The notes under the pieces were generated by a model. It saw only the letters and a program-made list of their open reading frames with translations. It ran no database searches and was not told the DNA's origin. Below, piece by piece: positions 42,992 through 50,948 of a stretch of 64,000 nt of DNA; position 1 is the stretch's first letter, and the number at the start of each line of letters is the position of its first letter. Source of the stretch: Pseudomonas marginalis (lineage in GTDB: Bacteria; Pseudomonadota; Gammaproteobacteria; Pseudomonadales; Pseudomonadaceae); contig NZ_FNSU01000003.1 of NCBI RefSeq assembly GCF_900105325.1, positions 2,666,001 through 2,730,000 of the forward strand. The letters are read 5' to 3'. The position numbers and the translations under genes were made by a program.

Positions 42992-43894
42992 ATGAATTAC
43001 TTCCGCCTGTTGTTGGCGGCGGCTGCTCTGAGCCTGCCTGTCGCACCTGCCGTTGCTGCTGCCTCGCCTGCCCCCGTTGAACCCAGTGCCCCCGCCGAAA
43101 CAGCCGAGCACTTTCTGGCGTCACTCAACCAAAAGACCGGCACGGTCACCCTGCCCAGCGGCATCGCCACCCTCAAGCTCACCGACGAGTTCTACTACCT
43201 CGACCCCGCCGATACCGAGCGCTTGCTGACCGATGGCTGGGGCAACCCGCCGGGCTTCAAGACCCTGGGCATGATCGTGCCCAAAGCCGTCAGCCCGCTG
43301 TCGGAACGCGGCTGGGGCGTGATCGTCAGCTACAAGGCCGACGGGCACATCTCCGACGAAGATGCCGCGAAAATCGACTACGCCGACCTGCTCAAGCAAA
43401 TGCAGGAAGAAGACGAAGCCGAGAACAAGGAACGCCAGAAACAAGGCTACGCCGGCCTGCACCTGCTGGGCTGGGCCGAGCCGCCGCGCTACGACGACAC
43501 CACCCACAAGATGTACTGGGCCCGCGAACTGAAGGCCGACGACGCCGACCAGAACACCCTCAACTACAGCATCCGCGTGCTCGGCCGTGAAGGCGTACTC
43601 GAACTCAACGCCGTCGCCGCCATGGCCGACCTGCCCACCATCCAGCAGGAATTGCCCAAGGTGCTGGCCTTTACCAACTTCACCGACGGCAACCTCTATA
43701 CCGACTTCAACCCGAAAACCGACAAGCTTGCCACTTACGGCCTCGCCGCGTTGGTTGCCGGTGGGATCGCCGCCAAGGCCGGGCTATTTGCCAAGATCGG
43801 TATCTTCCTGCTGGCTGCGAAGAAGTTCCTGGTGATCGGCGTAGTGGCGCTGCTCGCAGTGATTCGCAAGCTGTTCAACCGCAACAAGGCCTGA
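42992..43894 (+). CDS. DUF2167-family exported membrane protein
   Basis: A 300-residue protein with a signal peptide (NYFRLLLAAAALSLPVAPAVAAA, cut near 24), an extracytoplasmic region with TVTLPSGIATLKLTDEFYYL and ERGWGVIVSYKADGHISDED, and two hydrophobic segments near the C terminus (about 248-265 and 272-292) ending in RKLFNRNKA. This matches the DUF2167 family of putative membrane-anchored proteins, whose function I do not know. It is monocistronic and ends in a convergent hairpin. Confidence 0.82.
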   Translation: MNYFRLLLAAAALSLPVAPAVAAASPAPVEPSAPAETAEHFLASLNQKTGTVTLPSGIATLKLTDEFYYLDPADTERLLTDGWGNPPGFKTLGMIVPKAVSPLSERGWGVIVSYKADGHISDEDAAKIDYADLLKQMQEEDEAENKERQKQGYAGLHLLGWAEPPRYDDTTHKMYWARELKADDADQNTLNYSIRVLGREGVLELNAVAAMADLPTIQQELPKVLAFTNFTDGNLYTDFNPKTDKLATYGLAALVAGGIAAKAGLFAKIGIFLLAAKKFLVIGVVALLAVIRKLFNRNKA

Positions 43895-43908
43895 ACCCCA
43901 GGCACAAA

Positions 43909-43941
43909 AACGCCGCAGCGTGCCCGGCACACTGCGGCGAT
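43909..43941. terminator. Bidirectional terminator between the DUF2167 gene and the exported-protein gene
   Basis: The stem CGCCGCAGCGTG / CACACTGCGGCG (one mismatch) has an A run on its 5' side and lies between converging genes. It can serve the minus strand best, where the A run becomes T residues. Confidence 0.65.
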
Positions 43942-43950
43942 TGGGATGAC

Positions 43951-44538
43951 TCAGTTGGGCGCGACCAGTCGACTGTATTGATCCTGGCTGATCCAGCCGC
44001 TGAACGAACGGTCGTCGGCATTGATGAACTCGACCTGGGCCCAGCCGTCCTTGAAGGCCAGCACACCGACCACATCGCGCTTGACGATATACGGACGTTT
44101 GGCGGCCTTGGCGCCTGGGGTTTTCAGCAGGTAAGCCTTGTCGGCGGAAACCGTCACCAGGCCGATCCATTTTTTGCTGGCGGTCTGGGTCAGGTCCAGG
44201 CCGGTGGCAATCTCCGGCATCAGTACATTCAGGCAACCGGGGTGCTGGCGGCCCTCTTCCACCGTCAGGGTCACGCCATCGGACGAAGGCGCCAGGCTGC
44301 CGGGATGAGCCGCATCGAGCCAAGTGGTGAGCGCCTCAGGCTTGCCTTGCAGATAAAACGCGCAACTGCGGGTGACGCCCTCGCCCATGGCTTCCGAATA
44401 GAACCCTTCGACCTGATGCTCCGGCGTCACCGCCAGCATCAGCCCTTCGTACTTGCCCGAATGCAACGCGGCCGGACCGGCCAAGGCAGGGCCCACGGCG
44501 CACAACGACAACACACCTATCGCTAGAAAACGGATCAT
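43951..44538 (-). CDS. Exported protein with SH3-like C terminus, candidate immunity partner of the muramidase
   Basis: A 195-residue protein with a signal peptide (MIRFLAIGVLSLCAVGPALA, cut before Gly21). The mature part has Cys residues that could form disulphides (RSCAFYLQG, HPGCLNVLMPE) and a C-terminal segment (VGVLAFKDGWAQVEFINADD) like a bacterial SH3 domain. The start ATG is 2 bp after the stop of the muramidase gene, so the two are cotranscribed. An exported partner encoded directly after a peptidoglycan hydrolase without a signal peptide is the layout of periplasmic immunity proteins; this is inference, and a cell-wall-related role without toxin is the alternative. Confidence 0.65.
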   Translation of the reverse strand: MIRFLAIGVLSLCAVGPALAGPAALHSGKYEGLMLAVTPEHQVEGFYSEAMGEGVTRSCAFYLQGKPEALTTWLDAAHPGSLAPSSDGVTLTVEEGRQHPGCLNVLMPEIATGLDLTQTASKKWIGLVTVSADKAYLLKTPGAKAAKRPYIVKRDVVGVLAFKDGWAQVEFINADDRSFSGWISQDQYSRLVAPN

Positions 44539-44539
44539 C

Positions 44540-45586
44540 CTATTTTTTCCCTTCAAGTTTTTCGTAGGCTTTTTGCATAAGGACGTCGTAGTTGCCGTAG
44601 TCCTCGCCGTTATAGTTACGTGCCATGCCGGTAAAATCCTTGGCTTTCATGGCCTTCATCAATGCCGGGCTCTTGCTGCAAAAACCGAGGAAGGCTTTTA
44701 GTTGGTTGCCGGCATTTACCTTTAATGCTGCGGCGAACTCAAACACCGTCTTGTAACCGCACGACGCATAGTTGAAGCCCATGATCTGGAACATGCCCCA
44801 CGACGCCGACATGAGTGCCGCTTCCTGATCCAGGGCAAACGCGGTGGCCATGGTTTCCCAAGCCTTGATCTGGTCCTTGTTATTGGCCTGCCACTGCGGC
44901 CCGGCCTTTTTCTTGTAGGGGTAGGACAGCAGCGGGTGCGCCTGGTCGTAGATGTGCTTGGTGTACTTGCGAAACAAGTGCCCTTCAAACGCGATCACCG
45001 GCAACTTGGCCGGCCCGAACCCGGAACGCCCACCTGATTCCACGGTGGCGAAGGCCTTGATGATATTCACCGAAATACCGCTGCCCAACTGCGTGGCGGC
45101 ATTCTGAAAGTCCGTTTCGCTGAGGGTCATACCCCCGTCGCACGTGGCCTGGAGCATCAACTGCCGGTTACGTCGCTCGGCCTCGATCATCGCGCGCATG
45201 CGGTCCAGGTACACATTGACCGTGGCCTGCACCGCATCGCCCTGATTGTTGCCGAATGCATTGAGAAAACTCGGGATGCGCATCGTCGGGAAGGCCTTCA
45301 CCGGTACCTTCACCGCTTCTTCGATCAGGCTATTGAACGTGCGACCGGTGGGGTCGACCACGCCATCGGGATGGGCATACTTGAGGTGGCGAAACTGGTA
45401 TTGGCTGATGCACTGTACCAACTGGCCATCGCACTTGCCGTTTTCGGCCAGCGGGAAACCCATCTTGGGAATGATCAGATTGAATAAATACTGGATGCAC
45501 TGCACATCGGCGGGCAAGTTGCGGGCTTTACCCGGCGCACCTACCGAGGCACTGATAAGACGGGGTAACCCTTGCAGGCTTTTCAT
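44540..45586 (-). CDS. N-acetylmuramidase (DUF3380) with peptidoglycan-binding-like N terminus
   Basis: A 348-residue peptidoglycan hydrolase that should cleave the MurNAc-GlcNAc bond. Residues about 25-95 resemble a peptidoglycan-binding domain (CIQYLFNLIIPKMGFPLAENGK), and about 145-345 match the DUF3380 N-acetylmuramidase domain, with likely catalytic E183 in IKAFATVESGGRSGFGPAK and ASWGMFQIMGFNYASCGY. No signal peptide or membrane segment is present, so export needs holin-like, type VI or other non-Sec help. AAGGA eight bases before ATG 45586 favours it over ATG 45595. No phage structural or lysis genes flank it. Confidence 0.85.
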   Translation of the reverse strand: MKSLQGLPRLISASVGAPGKARNLPADVQCIQYLFNLIIPKMGFPLAENGKCDGQLVQCISQYQFRHLKYAHPDGVVDPTGRTFNSLIEEAVKVPVKAFPTMRIPSFLNAFGNNQGDAVQATVNVYLDRMRAMIEAERRNRQLMLQATCDGGMTLSETDFQNAATQLGSGISVNIIKAFATVESGGRSGFGPAKLPVIAFEGHLFRKYTKHIYDQAHPLLSYPYKKKAGPQWQANNKDQIKAWETMATAFALDQEAALMSASWGMFQIMGFNYASCGYKTVFEFAAALKVNAGNQLKAFLGFCSKSPALMKAMKAKDFTGMARNYNGEDYGNYDVLMQKAYEKLEGKK

Positions 45587-45828
45587 CACAGACATCCTTG
45601 TTAGTTAAAGAAGTGATAGCACTTCAATATCAAGTCGGCGCCCTCGTCATACTCTGTAACAAGTGGCCGGCGGAAACTAACAAGGCGGTTTGGGGTTGTC
45701 CAGAGGGGTGTTGGAAAGTTGTGAAACAACCATCATCGACCGCGCAATAAAACATCGGCAGTTGACTGAAAACAGGTCATTTGAATTTGAATCGAAGGAG
45801 GACTGCAAGGAAGAGCGTTATGGAGGCA
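45587..45828. other. Gap between the muramidase and the SRP RNA gene
   Basis: No gene is recognised in these 240 bases. Composition is lower in G+C than the flanks. It should hold the muramidase promoter, which I could not place, and the 3' region of the SRP RNA transcript. Confidence 0.5.
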
Positions 45829-45931
45829 ACCCCACCAGCCACACCCCGGCACACAATGTTCCCGCTGTGGCTGCTGCCTTCCGGCTCTGACCAGGTTCAC
45901 GGGTAATCGTTGCGGGGGGACCGATGGGGTC
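45829..45931 (-). ncRNA. ffs: 4.5S RNA of the signal recognition particle
   Basis: The minus strand reads ACCCCATCGGTCCCCCCGCAA at its 5' end and then CCTGGTCAGAGCCGGAAGGC with AGCAGCCACAGCGGG, the conserved tetraloop and asymmetric internal loop that bind Ffh, followed by GTGTGCCGGGGTGTGGCTGG pairing back to the 5' half. The ends pair as ACCCCA with TGGGGTT. Length about 100 nt is right for the bacterial small SRP RNA. With Ffh it targets nascent membrane proteins to SecYEG. Exact ends may be off by a few bases. Confidence 0.93.
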
Positions 45932-45966
45932 ACCATAACGACGCTGGCCTCTCGGCAAGCGGGGCC

Positions 45967-45994
45967 ATTGTACCGATCTCATCGGAAGTTACAA
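45967..45994 (-). promoter_or_regulatory. Promoter of the SRP RNA gene
   Basis: On the minus strand TTGTAA (45994-45989) and TACAAT (45972-45967) are 16 bp apart. The predicted start near 45960 gives a 5' leader of about 30 nt to be trimmed, as happens with E. coli 4.5S RNA. Confidence 0.65.
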
Positions 45995-46072
45995 CCGTTG
46001 GCGACGGATTAAAAATATGAAGGGGTTCAAGCACTTGCCACGGCCGTCAGCATCCCCTCCCACAGGGGTTCA

Positions 46073-47239
46073 TCATTGTGCCTGCAACACCTCGTCCGCC
46101 CGGCCACCCTCTTCCTGGATCACCAGGTGGATGAAGTGCAGCTTGGCAATCACCGCCGGTGGCAGCACGAACGGGTAGAAGTCCGGCTGGCCCATGGCGC
46201 GGGACAGCTCATTGAGCATGCCGGCCAGTTCGATCCAGGCGTTGACGAAGGACAGGAATGCCACGCCGCCGGGATGTTCGGGGTCATAGAGGGTGGTGAG
46301 GGGGAATGGCTGGTAATCCAGGTCCATCTCACGGGCGCTCATGCCAAAGCCCAGGGCGGTGTCGACAGCGTCCATCATGTGCAGGTAGTGGGCCCAGGTT
46401 TCGGCCCAGTCTTCCCAGGGGTGCATGGTGGCGTAGGCACTGACGCAGGTCTGCTGCCAGTCGGGGCGTGGGCCGTTCTGGTAGTGCTGATCGAGCGCGT
46501 CGGCATAACTGGCGCGTTCGTCGCCGAACAGGCTGCGAAAAGGCTCCAGCCAGTGGCTGTTGGCGATCAGGCGATCCCAGTAATAGTGGCCGACCTCATG
46601 GCGAAAATGGCCCAGCAAGGTGCGGTAGGGTTCGCGCATCTGCACGCGGATTTTTTCGCGGTGGGCGTCGTCGGCTTCCTTGATGTCGAGGGTGATCAGG
46701 CCGTTGGCATGCCCGGTCATGGGCGCGTTGCCTTCCAGGTCGATGCCGACGAAGTCGAAAGCCAGGCCGCTGTCCTCGTCGACGCTCTTGGGCACCACTT
46801 GCAGGCCCAGGCTGATCAACTGTGCCACCAGCCGACGCTTGGCGGTCTCCACCTTGCGCCAGCGCTCGGGGTTCTCCGGGATCGACAGGTCGGGGATGGT
46901 GCGGTTGAGGCTGCACGCCACACACAACGGTGCGGTGCTGTGGGCGGGAATCAGCCAGTTGCAGGCCGCCGCGGTGTCGAGATTGGCACAGCGGCGGAAG
47001 GCGCCGGCATCGAGGTTGTCGTCCTGTAGCCAAGTGCCCTCCACAGGCCCCGGCTGCAGGGAGGACAAGCGGCTTTGCTGCGGCTGATAACCCAGCAGCG
47101 CCTGGCAAGCCAGGCATTGGCTGTTGCGAAAGAACAGCGCTTGCCCGCACCGGCACTGCCACACCTTGCTGTTACGCGAGGTTTCGGCCATGAACGGTGC
47201 GGCGATGCGCGAGCTGAGTTGCTCGAAGTAGCGGAACAT
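46073..47239 (-). CDS. Zinc-ribbon protein with putative zinc metallopeptidase domain
   Basis: A 388-residue cytoplasmic protein. An N-terminal zinc ribbon (CRCGQALFFRNSQCLACQALLGY, Cys pairs near 29-31 and 40-43) is followed by a domain with the HExxH-like zinc site FRHEVGHYYWDRL near 218 and downstream EDWAETWAHYLHMMD that could give the third ligand. This matches a widespread proteobacterial family of putative zinc-binding peptidases of unknown substrate. The ATG at 47239 was chosen as the only start near the zinc ribbon. It stands alone between the SRP RNA and ligA. Confidence 0.8.
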   Translation of the reverse strand: MFRYFEQLSSRIAAPFMAETSRNSKVWQCRCGQALFFRNSQCLACQALLGYQPQQSRLSSLQPGPVEGTWLQDDNLDAGAFRRCANLDTAAACNWLIPAHSTAPLCVACSLNRTIPDLSIPENPERWRKVETAKRRLVAQLISLGLQVVPKSVDEDSGLAFDFVGIDLEGNAPMTGHANGLITLDIKEADDAHREKIRVQMREPYRTLLGHFRHEVGHYYWDRLIANSHWLEPFRSLFGDERASYADALDQHYQNGPRPDWQQTCVSAYATMHPWEDWAETWAHYLHMMDAVDTALGFGMSAREMDLDYQPFPLTTLYDPEHPGGVAFLSFVNAWIELAGMLNELSRAMGQPDFYPFVLPPAVIAKLHFIHLVIQEEGGRADEVLQAQ

Positions 47240-47372
47240 GGCGATCTCTCCCTGGGTGACTGAGACTAGATCATTTGGGACTCAGGATCGTTCCACTTTC
47301 TTCAAGGGCGGCTTCGCAGCCCGGCGCGGGCGGTGCGACGATTCGACAAGCCCGCTCACCACAGGCGCCGCG

Positions 47373-49739
47373 TCAGACCGAAATGTTGTGTTTGGCAAGG
47401 AAGGCGACAAAGGCCTCTTCGTCCAGCACCTTCAACCCCAGTTCGCTGGCCTTGGCCAACTTGGAGCCGGCACCCGGCCCGGCCACCACGCAATGGGTCT
47501 TGGCCGACACGGAGCCGGCCACCTTGGCGCCGAGGCTTTCGAGCTTGTCCTTGGCCACGTCGCGGCTCATCAACTCCAGGGAGCCGGTGAGCACCCAGGT
47601 ATGCCCTGCCTCGGGCAGGCCTTCGACCACCTTCTTCTCGCTCTGCCAATGCATGCCGAAGTCCTTGAGCTGCTGCTCAATCGCCACGGCGCGGCTGGCG
47701 TTGTCCGGGTTATCAAAGAAGTCGCGCACAGCCTTGGCCTGCTTCTCCGGCAGCGCCTGGCGCATGTCGAGCCAGTCCGCCTTGATCACACCTTCCAGGC
47801 TGCCGAACTTGTCCGCAAGTTTCTGCGCGGCGCCGGGGCCGACGGAGGGTACGTGCAGCTTGTCGAGGAAGCCGCCCAAGGTGGTACTGGCGGCGAACTC
47901 GGCGCTCAGCTCACCCTGATCCTGCAATTGCAGGCCGCATTCATCAGGCGACAGCAACGCGCCGATCACTTCCTGGTTGTGGCTGTCTTCGAAGAAGCTG
48001 TGGATCTCATGGGCCACTTCCAGGCCCACATCCGGCAGGTACGTCAACACTTCCGGCAAGGCCTTCTGCACACGCTCAAGGGACGCCAGGGAGCGCGCCA
48101 GCACCTTGGCCGTCTCTTCGCCCACGTCGGGAATGCCCAGGGCGTAGATAAAGCGCGCCAGGGTCGGGGTCTTGCTGTTTTCGATGGCAGTGATCAGTTT
48201 CTTGCTGGAGATATCGGCAAAGCCTTCCAGGTCGATGATCTGCTCGTACTTGAGTTTGTAGAGGTCGGCCGGCGAACCGATGAGTTTTTCATCCACCAGT
48301 TGCTCGATGGTTTTGTCACCGAGCCCGTCGATGTCCATGGCCCGGCGCGAGACGAAATGGATAATCGCCTGCTTGAGCTGGGCACCACAGGCCAGGCGCC
48401 CGACGCAGCGGTACACCGCGCCTTCGCTGACGGTTTCCTTGCCCTTGCTGCGCTTGACCAGTTGCGTGCGCTCCACATGGGAACCGCACACCGGGCAGCT
48501 TTCGGGAATCTGCACCGCACGGGCGTGTTCCGGGCGGCGCTCGGTGACCACGGAGACAACCTGCGGGATCACATCCCCGGCACGGCGGATAATCACGGTA
48601 TCGCCGATCATCAAGCCCAGGCGCGCGACTTCATCCATGTTGTGCAGGGTGGCGTTGGACACGGTGACGCCCGCGACCTTGACCGGTTTCAAGCGCGCCA
48701 CCGGCGTCACGGCGCCGGTGCGGCCGACCTGGAACTCCACGTCGAGCAACTCGGTGAGTTCTTCCATGGCCGGGAATTTGTGCGCGATGGCCCAGCGCGG
48801 TTCGCGGGCGCGAAAGCCCAGTTCACGCTGGGAGGCGATGCTGTTGACCTTGAACACCACGCCGTCGATTTCATAGGGCAGGCTGTTACGTCGCTCGCCG
48901 ATATCGCGGTAATAGTCCAAGCACTCCTGGATGCCCTTGGCCAGTTTCAGCTCATGGCTGATGGGCATGCCCCACTTCTGCAGTTGCTTCAAGTTACCGA
49001 TATGGGTGTCGCTGATATCCCCGGTCACCTGGCCGATGCCGTAGCAGCAGAACTCCAGCGGACGACTGGCGGTGATCTTCGAATCCAGCTGACGCAAGCT
49101 GCCCGCCGCCGCATTACGCGGGTTGGCGAAGGTCTTGCCGCCGAGTTCCAGTTGCGAGGCGTTGAGCCGCTCGAAACCGGCCTTGGACATGAACACTTCG
49201 CCGCGCACTTCCAGGGTCGCCGGCCAGCCGCTGCCATGCAGTTTCAAGGGGATATTGCGCACGGTACGCACGTTGACGCTGATGTCCTCGCCAGTGGTGC
49301 CGTCACCTCGGGTGGCGCCGCGTACCAACTCGCCATCCTGATAAAGCAGGCTGACCGCGAGGCCATCCAGCTTCGGCTCGCAACTGTATTCCACCGCTGT
49401 GCCACCGCTAAACAGGTCGCCCACCGGCAGGTCAAGACCCTCGGTGACCCGGCGATCGAACTCGAGCATGGTGGTTTCATCAAACGCGTTGCCCAGGCTG
49501 AGCATCGGGATCTCATGGCGTACCTGGGTAAAGGCTGACAACGCCGCACTGCCGACCCGCTGCGTCGGCGAATCCCGCGTCACCAGGTCCGGATGCTCGG
49601 CCTCCAGGGCCTTGAGCTCGTGGAACAGCCGGTCGTACTCGGCGTCCGGAATGCTCGGCTCATCGAGCACGTGGTAACGGTAGTTGTGCTGATCCAGTTC
49701 AGCGCGCAGTTCGAGGATGCGGGTGTGGGCGGCGGTCAT
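47373..49739 (-). CDS. ligA: NAD-dependent DNA ligase
   Basis: Seals nicks using NAD. The 788 residues show the N-terminal NAD-binding Ia domain (HNYRYHVLDEPSIPDAEYDRL), the adenylation lysine K123 in EPKLDGLA, an OB fold, a C4 zinc finger (CPVCGSHV and CVGRLACGAQ), helix-hairpin-helix repeats (about 500-640) and a C-terminal BRCT domain (about 705-788). ATG 49739 is used because MTAAHTRILELRAEL is the family start. It is the last gene of the GntR-smc-zipA-ligA run. Confidence 0.96.
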   Translation of the reverse strand: MTAAHTRILELRAELDQHNYRYHVLDEPSIPDAEYDRLFHELKALEAEHPDLVTRDSPTQRVGSAALSAFTQVRHEIPMLSLGNAFDETTMLEFDRRVTEGLDLPVGDLFSGGTAVEYSCEPKLDGLAVSLLYQDGELVRGATRGDGTTGEDISVNVRTVRNIPLKLHGSGWPATLEVRGEVFMSKAGFERLNASQLELGGKTFANPRNAAAGSLRQLDSKITASRPLEFCCYGIGQVTGDISDTHIGNLKQLQKWGMPISHELKLAKGIQECLDYYRDIGERRNSLPYEIDGVVFKVNSIASQRELGFRAREPRWAIAHKFPAMEELTELLDVEFQVGRTGAVTPVARLKPVKVAGVTVSNATLHNMDEVARLGLMIGDTVIIRRAGDVIPQVVSVVTERRPEHARAVQIPESCPVCGSHVERTQLVKRSKGKETVSEGAVYRCVGRLACGAQLKQAIIHFVSRRAMDIDGLGDKTIEQLVDEKLIGSPADLYKLKYEQIIDLEGFADISSKKLITAIENSKTPTLARFIYALGIPDVGEETAKVLARSLASLERVQKALPEVLTYLPDVGLEVAHEIHSFFEDSHNQEVIGALLSPDECGLQLQDQGELSAEFAASTTLGGFLDKLHVPSVGPGAAQKLADKFGSLEGVIKADWLDMRQALPEKQAKAVRDFFDNPDNASRAVAIEQQLKDFGMHWQSEKKVVEGLPEAGHTWVLTGSLELMSRDVAKDKLESLGAKVAGSVSAKTHCVVAGPGAGSKLAKASELGLKVLDEEAFVAFLAKHNISV

Positions 49740-49825
49740 GGGTGTTCTCTCATAAAGCAAAAGAGCAGCCGAAGCTGCTCAAATGTTGGTGCGCTTATTC
49801 TAATGACAACGCTGGAAACCAATCC

Positions 49826-50689
49826 TCAGCGTTTCTGTGTCAGGGCGCGACGCTCGAACTCGACGATGCGCTGACGGTAGTGTTCGATGGTCTGGGCGGT
49901 CAGGACGCTGCGTTGGTCATCCTTGAGCTCGCCGTTGAGTTCCTGGGACAGCTTGCGGGCAGCGGCCACCATCACGTCGAACGCTTGCTTCGGGTGACGC
50001 GGGCCCGGGAGACCGAGGAAGAAGCTCACCGCAGGGGTGCTGAACAGGTCGATGTCGTCCAGGTCGAAAGTGCCTGGCTTGACCGCGTTGGCCATGGAGA
50101 ACAGCACTTCGCCGTTGCCGGCCATGCTTTCGTGGCGGTGGAAAATATCCATCTCGCCAAAGCGCAGGCCGCTTTCGAGGATGTTCTGCAACAGGGCCGG
50201 GCCCTTGAAGCCGGCGGCGTCGCGGCAGATCACGCTGATCACCAGCACTTCTTCAGCGGCAGGCTGATCGTTGACCGATTGGCGCGGCGCATTCTTGCCG
50301 GCGTTTTCATCCGGGAAATCGTCATCACGGCTGCTGAAGCTCGGGCCTTCATCGACATCGAGGTTCAGGTCACCCTGATGCGGTTCGGCAGCGGCTGCAC
50401 TGGCGCGTTTGCCACGCTTGGAGGACGGCTCGCGGGCTTCACGCAGCGGCGCACTCATCGACGGCAGGTCATGCTCGTCCAGTTGCGGTTCCTTATGGGT
50501 ATCCAGCACACGGGGCGGCCCCAGCAGCTCGGCGCTGCCGTCGTCGTCGGGCAAGTTGGACAGGTTGCGGTCCAGACGGAATTTGAGCTTGCCCTTGCCA
50601 CCGCGCATGCGGCGCCAGCCATCAAAAAGAATACCGGCAATGACAATGATGCCGATGACGATCAGCCACTCGCGCAGACCGATTTCCAT
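49826..50689 (-). CDS. zipA: Cell division protein ZipA
   Basis: Tethers FtsZ to the inner membrane at the septum. The 287-residue protein has the N-terminal anchor EIGLREWLIVIGIIVIAGIL (about 2-22), a charged and Pro/Ser-rich linker (about 35-140) and the C-terminal FtsZ-binding domain (VLVISVICRDAAGFKGPALLQ onward). ATG 50689 places the helix at the extreme N terminus as in the family. It lies between smc and ligA, the conserved pseudomonad order. The 259-bp gap to smc is AT-rich and may hold a promoter for zipA-ligA. Confidence 0.94.
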   Translation of the reverse strand: MEIGLREWLIVIGIIVIAGILFDGWRRMRGGKGKLKFRLDRNLSNLPDDDGSAELLGPPRVLDTHKEPQLDEHDLPSMSAPLREAREPSSKRGKRASAAAAEPHQGDLNLDVDEGPSFSSRDDDFPDENAGKNAPRQSVNDQPAAEEVLVISVICRDAAGFKGPALLQNILESGLRFGEMDIFHRHESMAGNGEVLFSMANAVKPGTFDLDDIDLFSTPAVSFFLGLPGPRHPKQAFDVMVAAARKLSQELNGELKDDQRSVLTAQTIEHYRQRIVEFERRALTQKR

Positions 50690-50948
50690 GTAATCCCGTG
50701 CCTCTAATAAAAAATGCTGAAAAATAAGGGGTTTAGCACCGTGCAAACCGCTTTAAAACGTGGCGCCAACTCTATGTTCTGACTGACGTTTTGCCCACGC
50801 ATACGAAAAATTGACATTAAACTAGCACGACCAAAGATAACTTTACACCGTCTGTCAAAATGCCTTGAACAAATATGTCCATTTGCCACTTTCACTCGGC
50901 CGGTAAATCACCTGACATCGCGCGGAAAACTTTCTCTCATGGCGCAGC

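Noticed and set aside
44540..45586. Prophage lysis cassette
   Set aside because: Only the muramidase resembles a phage gene. No holin, spanin, tail, integrase or attachment site was seen around it.
47238..49538. A 766-codon plus-strand frame opposite ligA
   Set aside because: It covers almost exactly the ligA coding region in a complementary frame, has no recognisable domain, and starts without a ribosome site.
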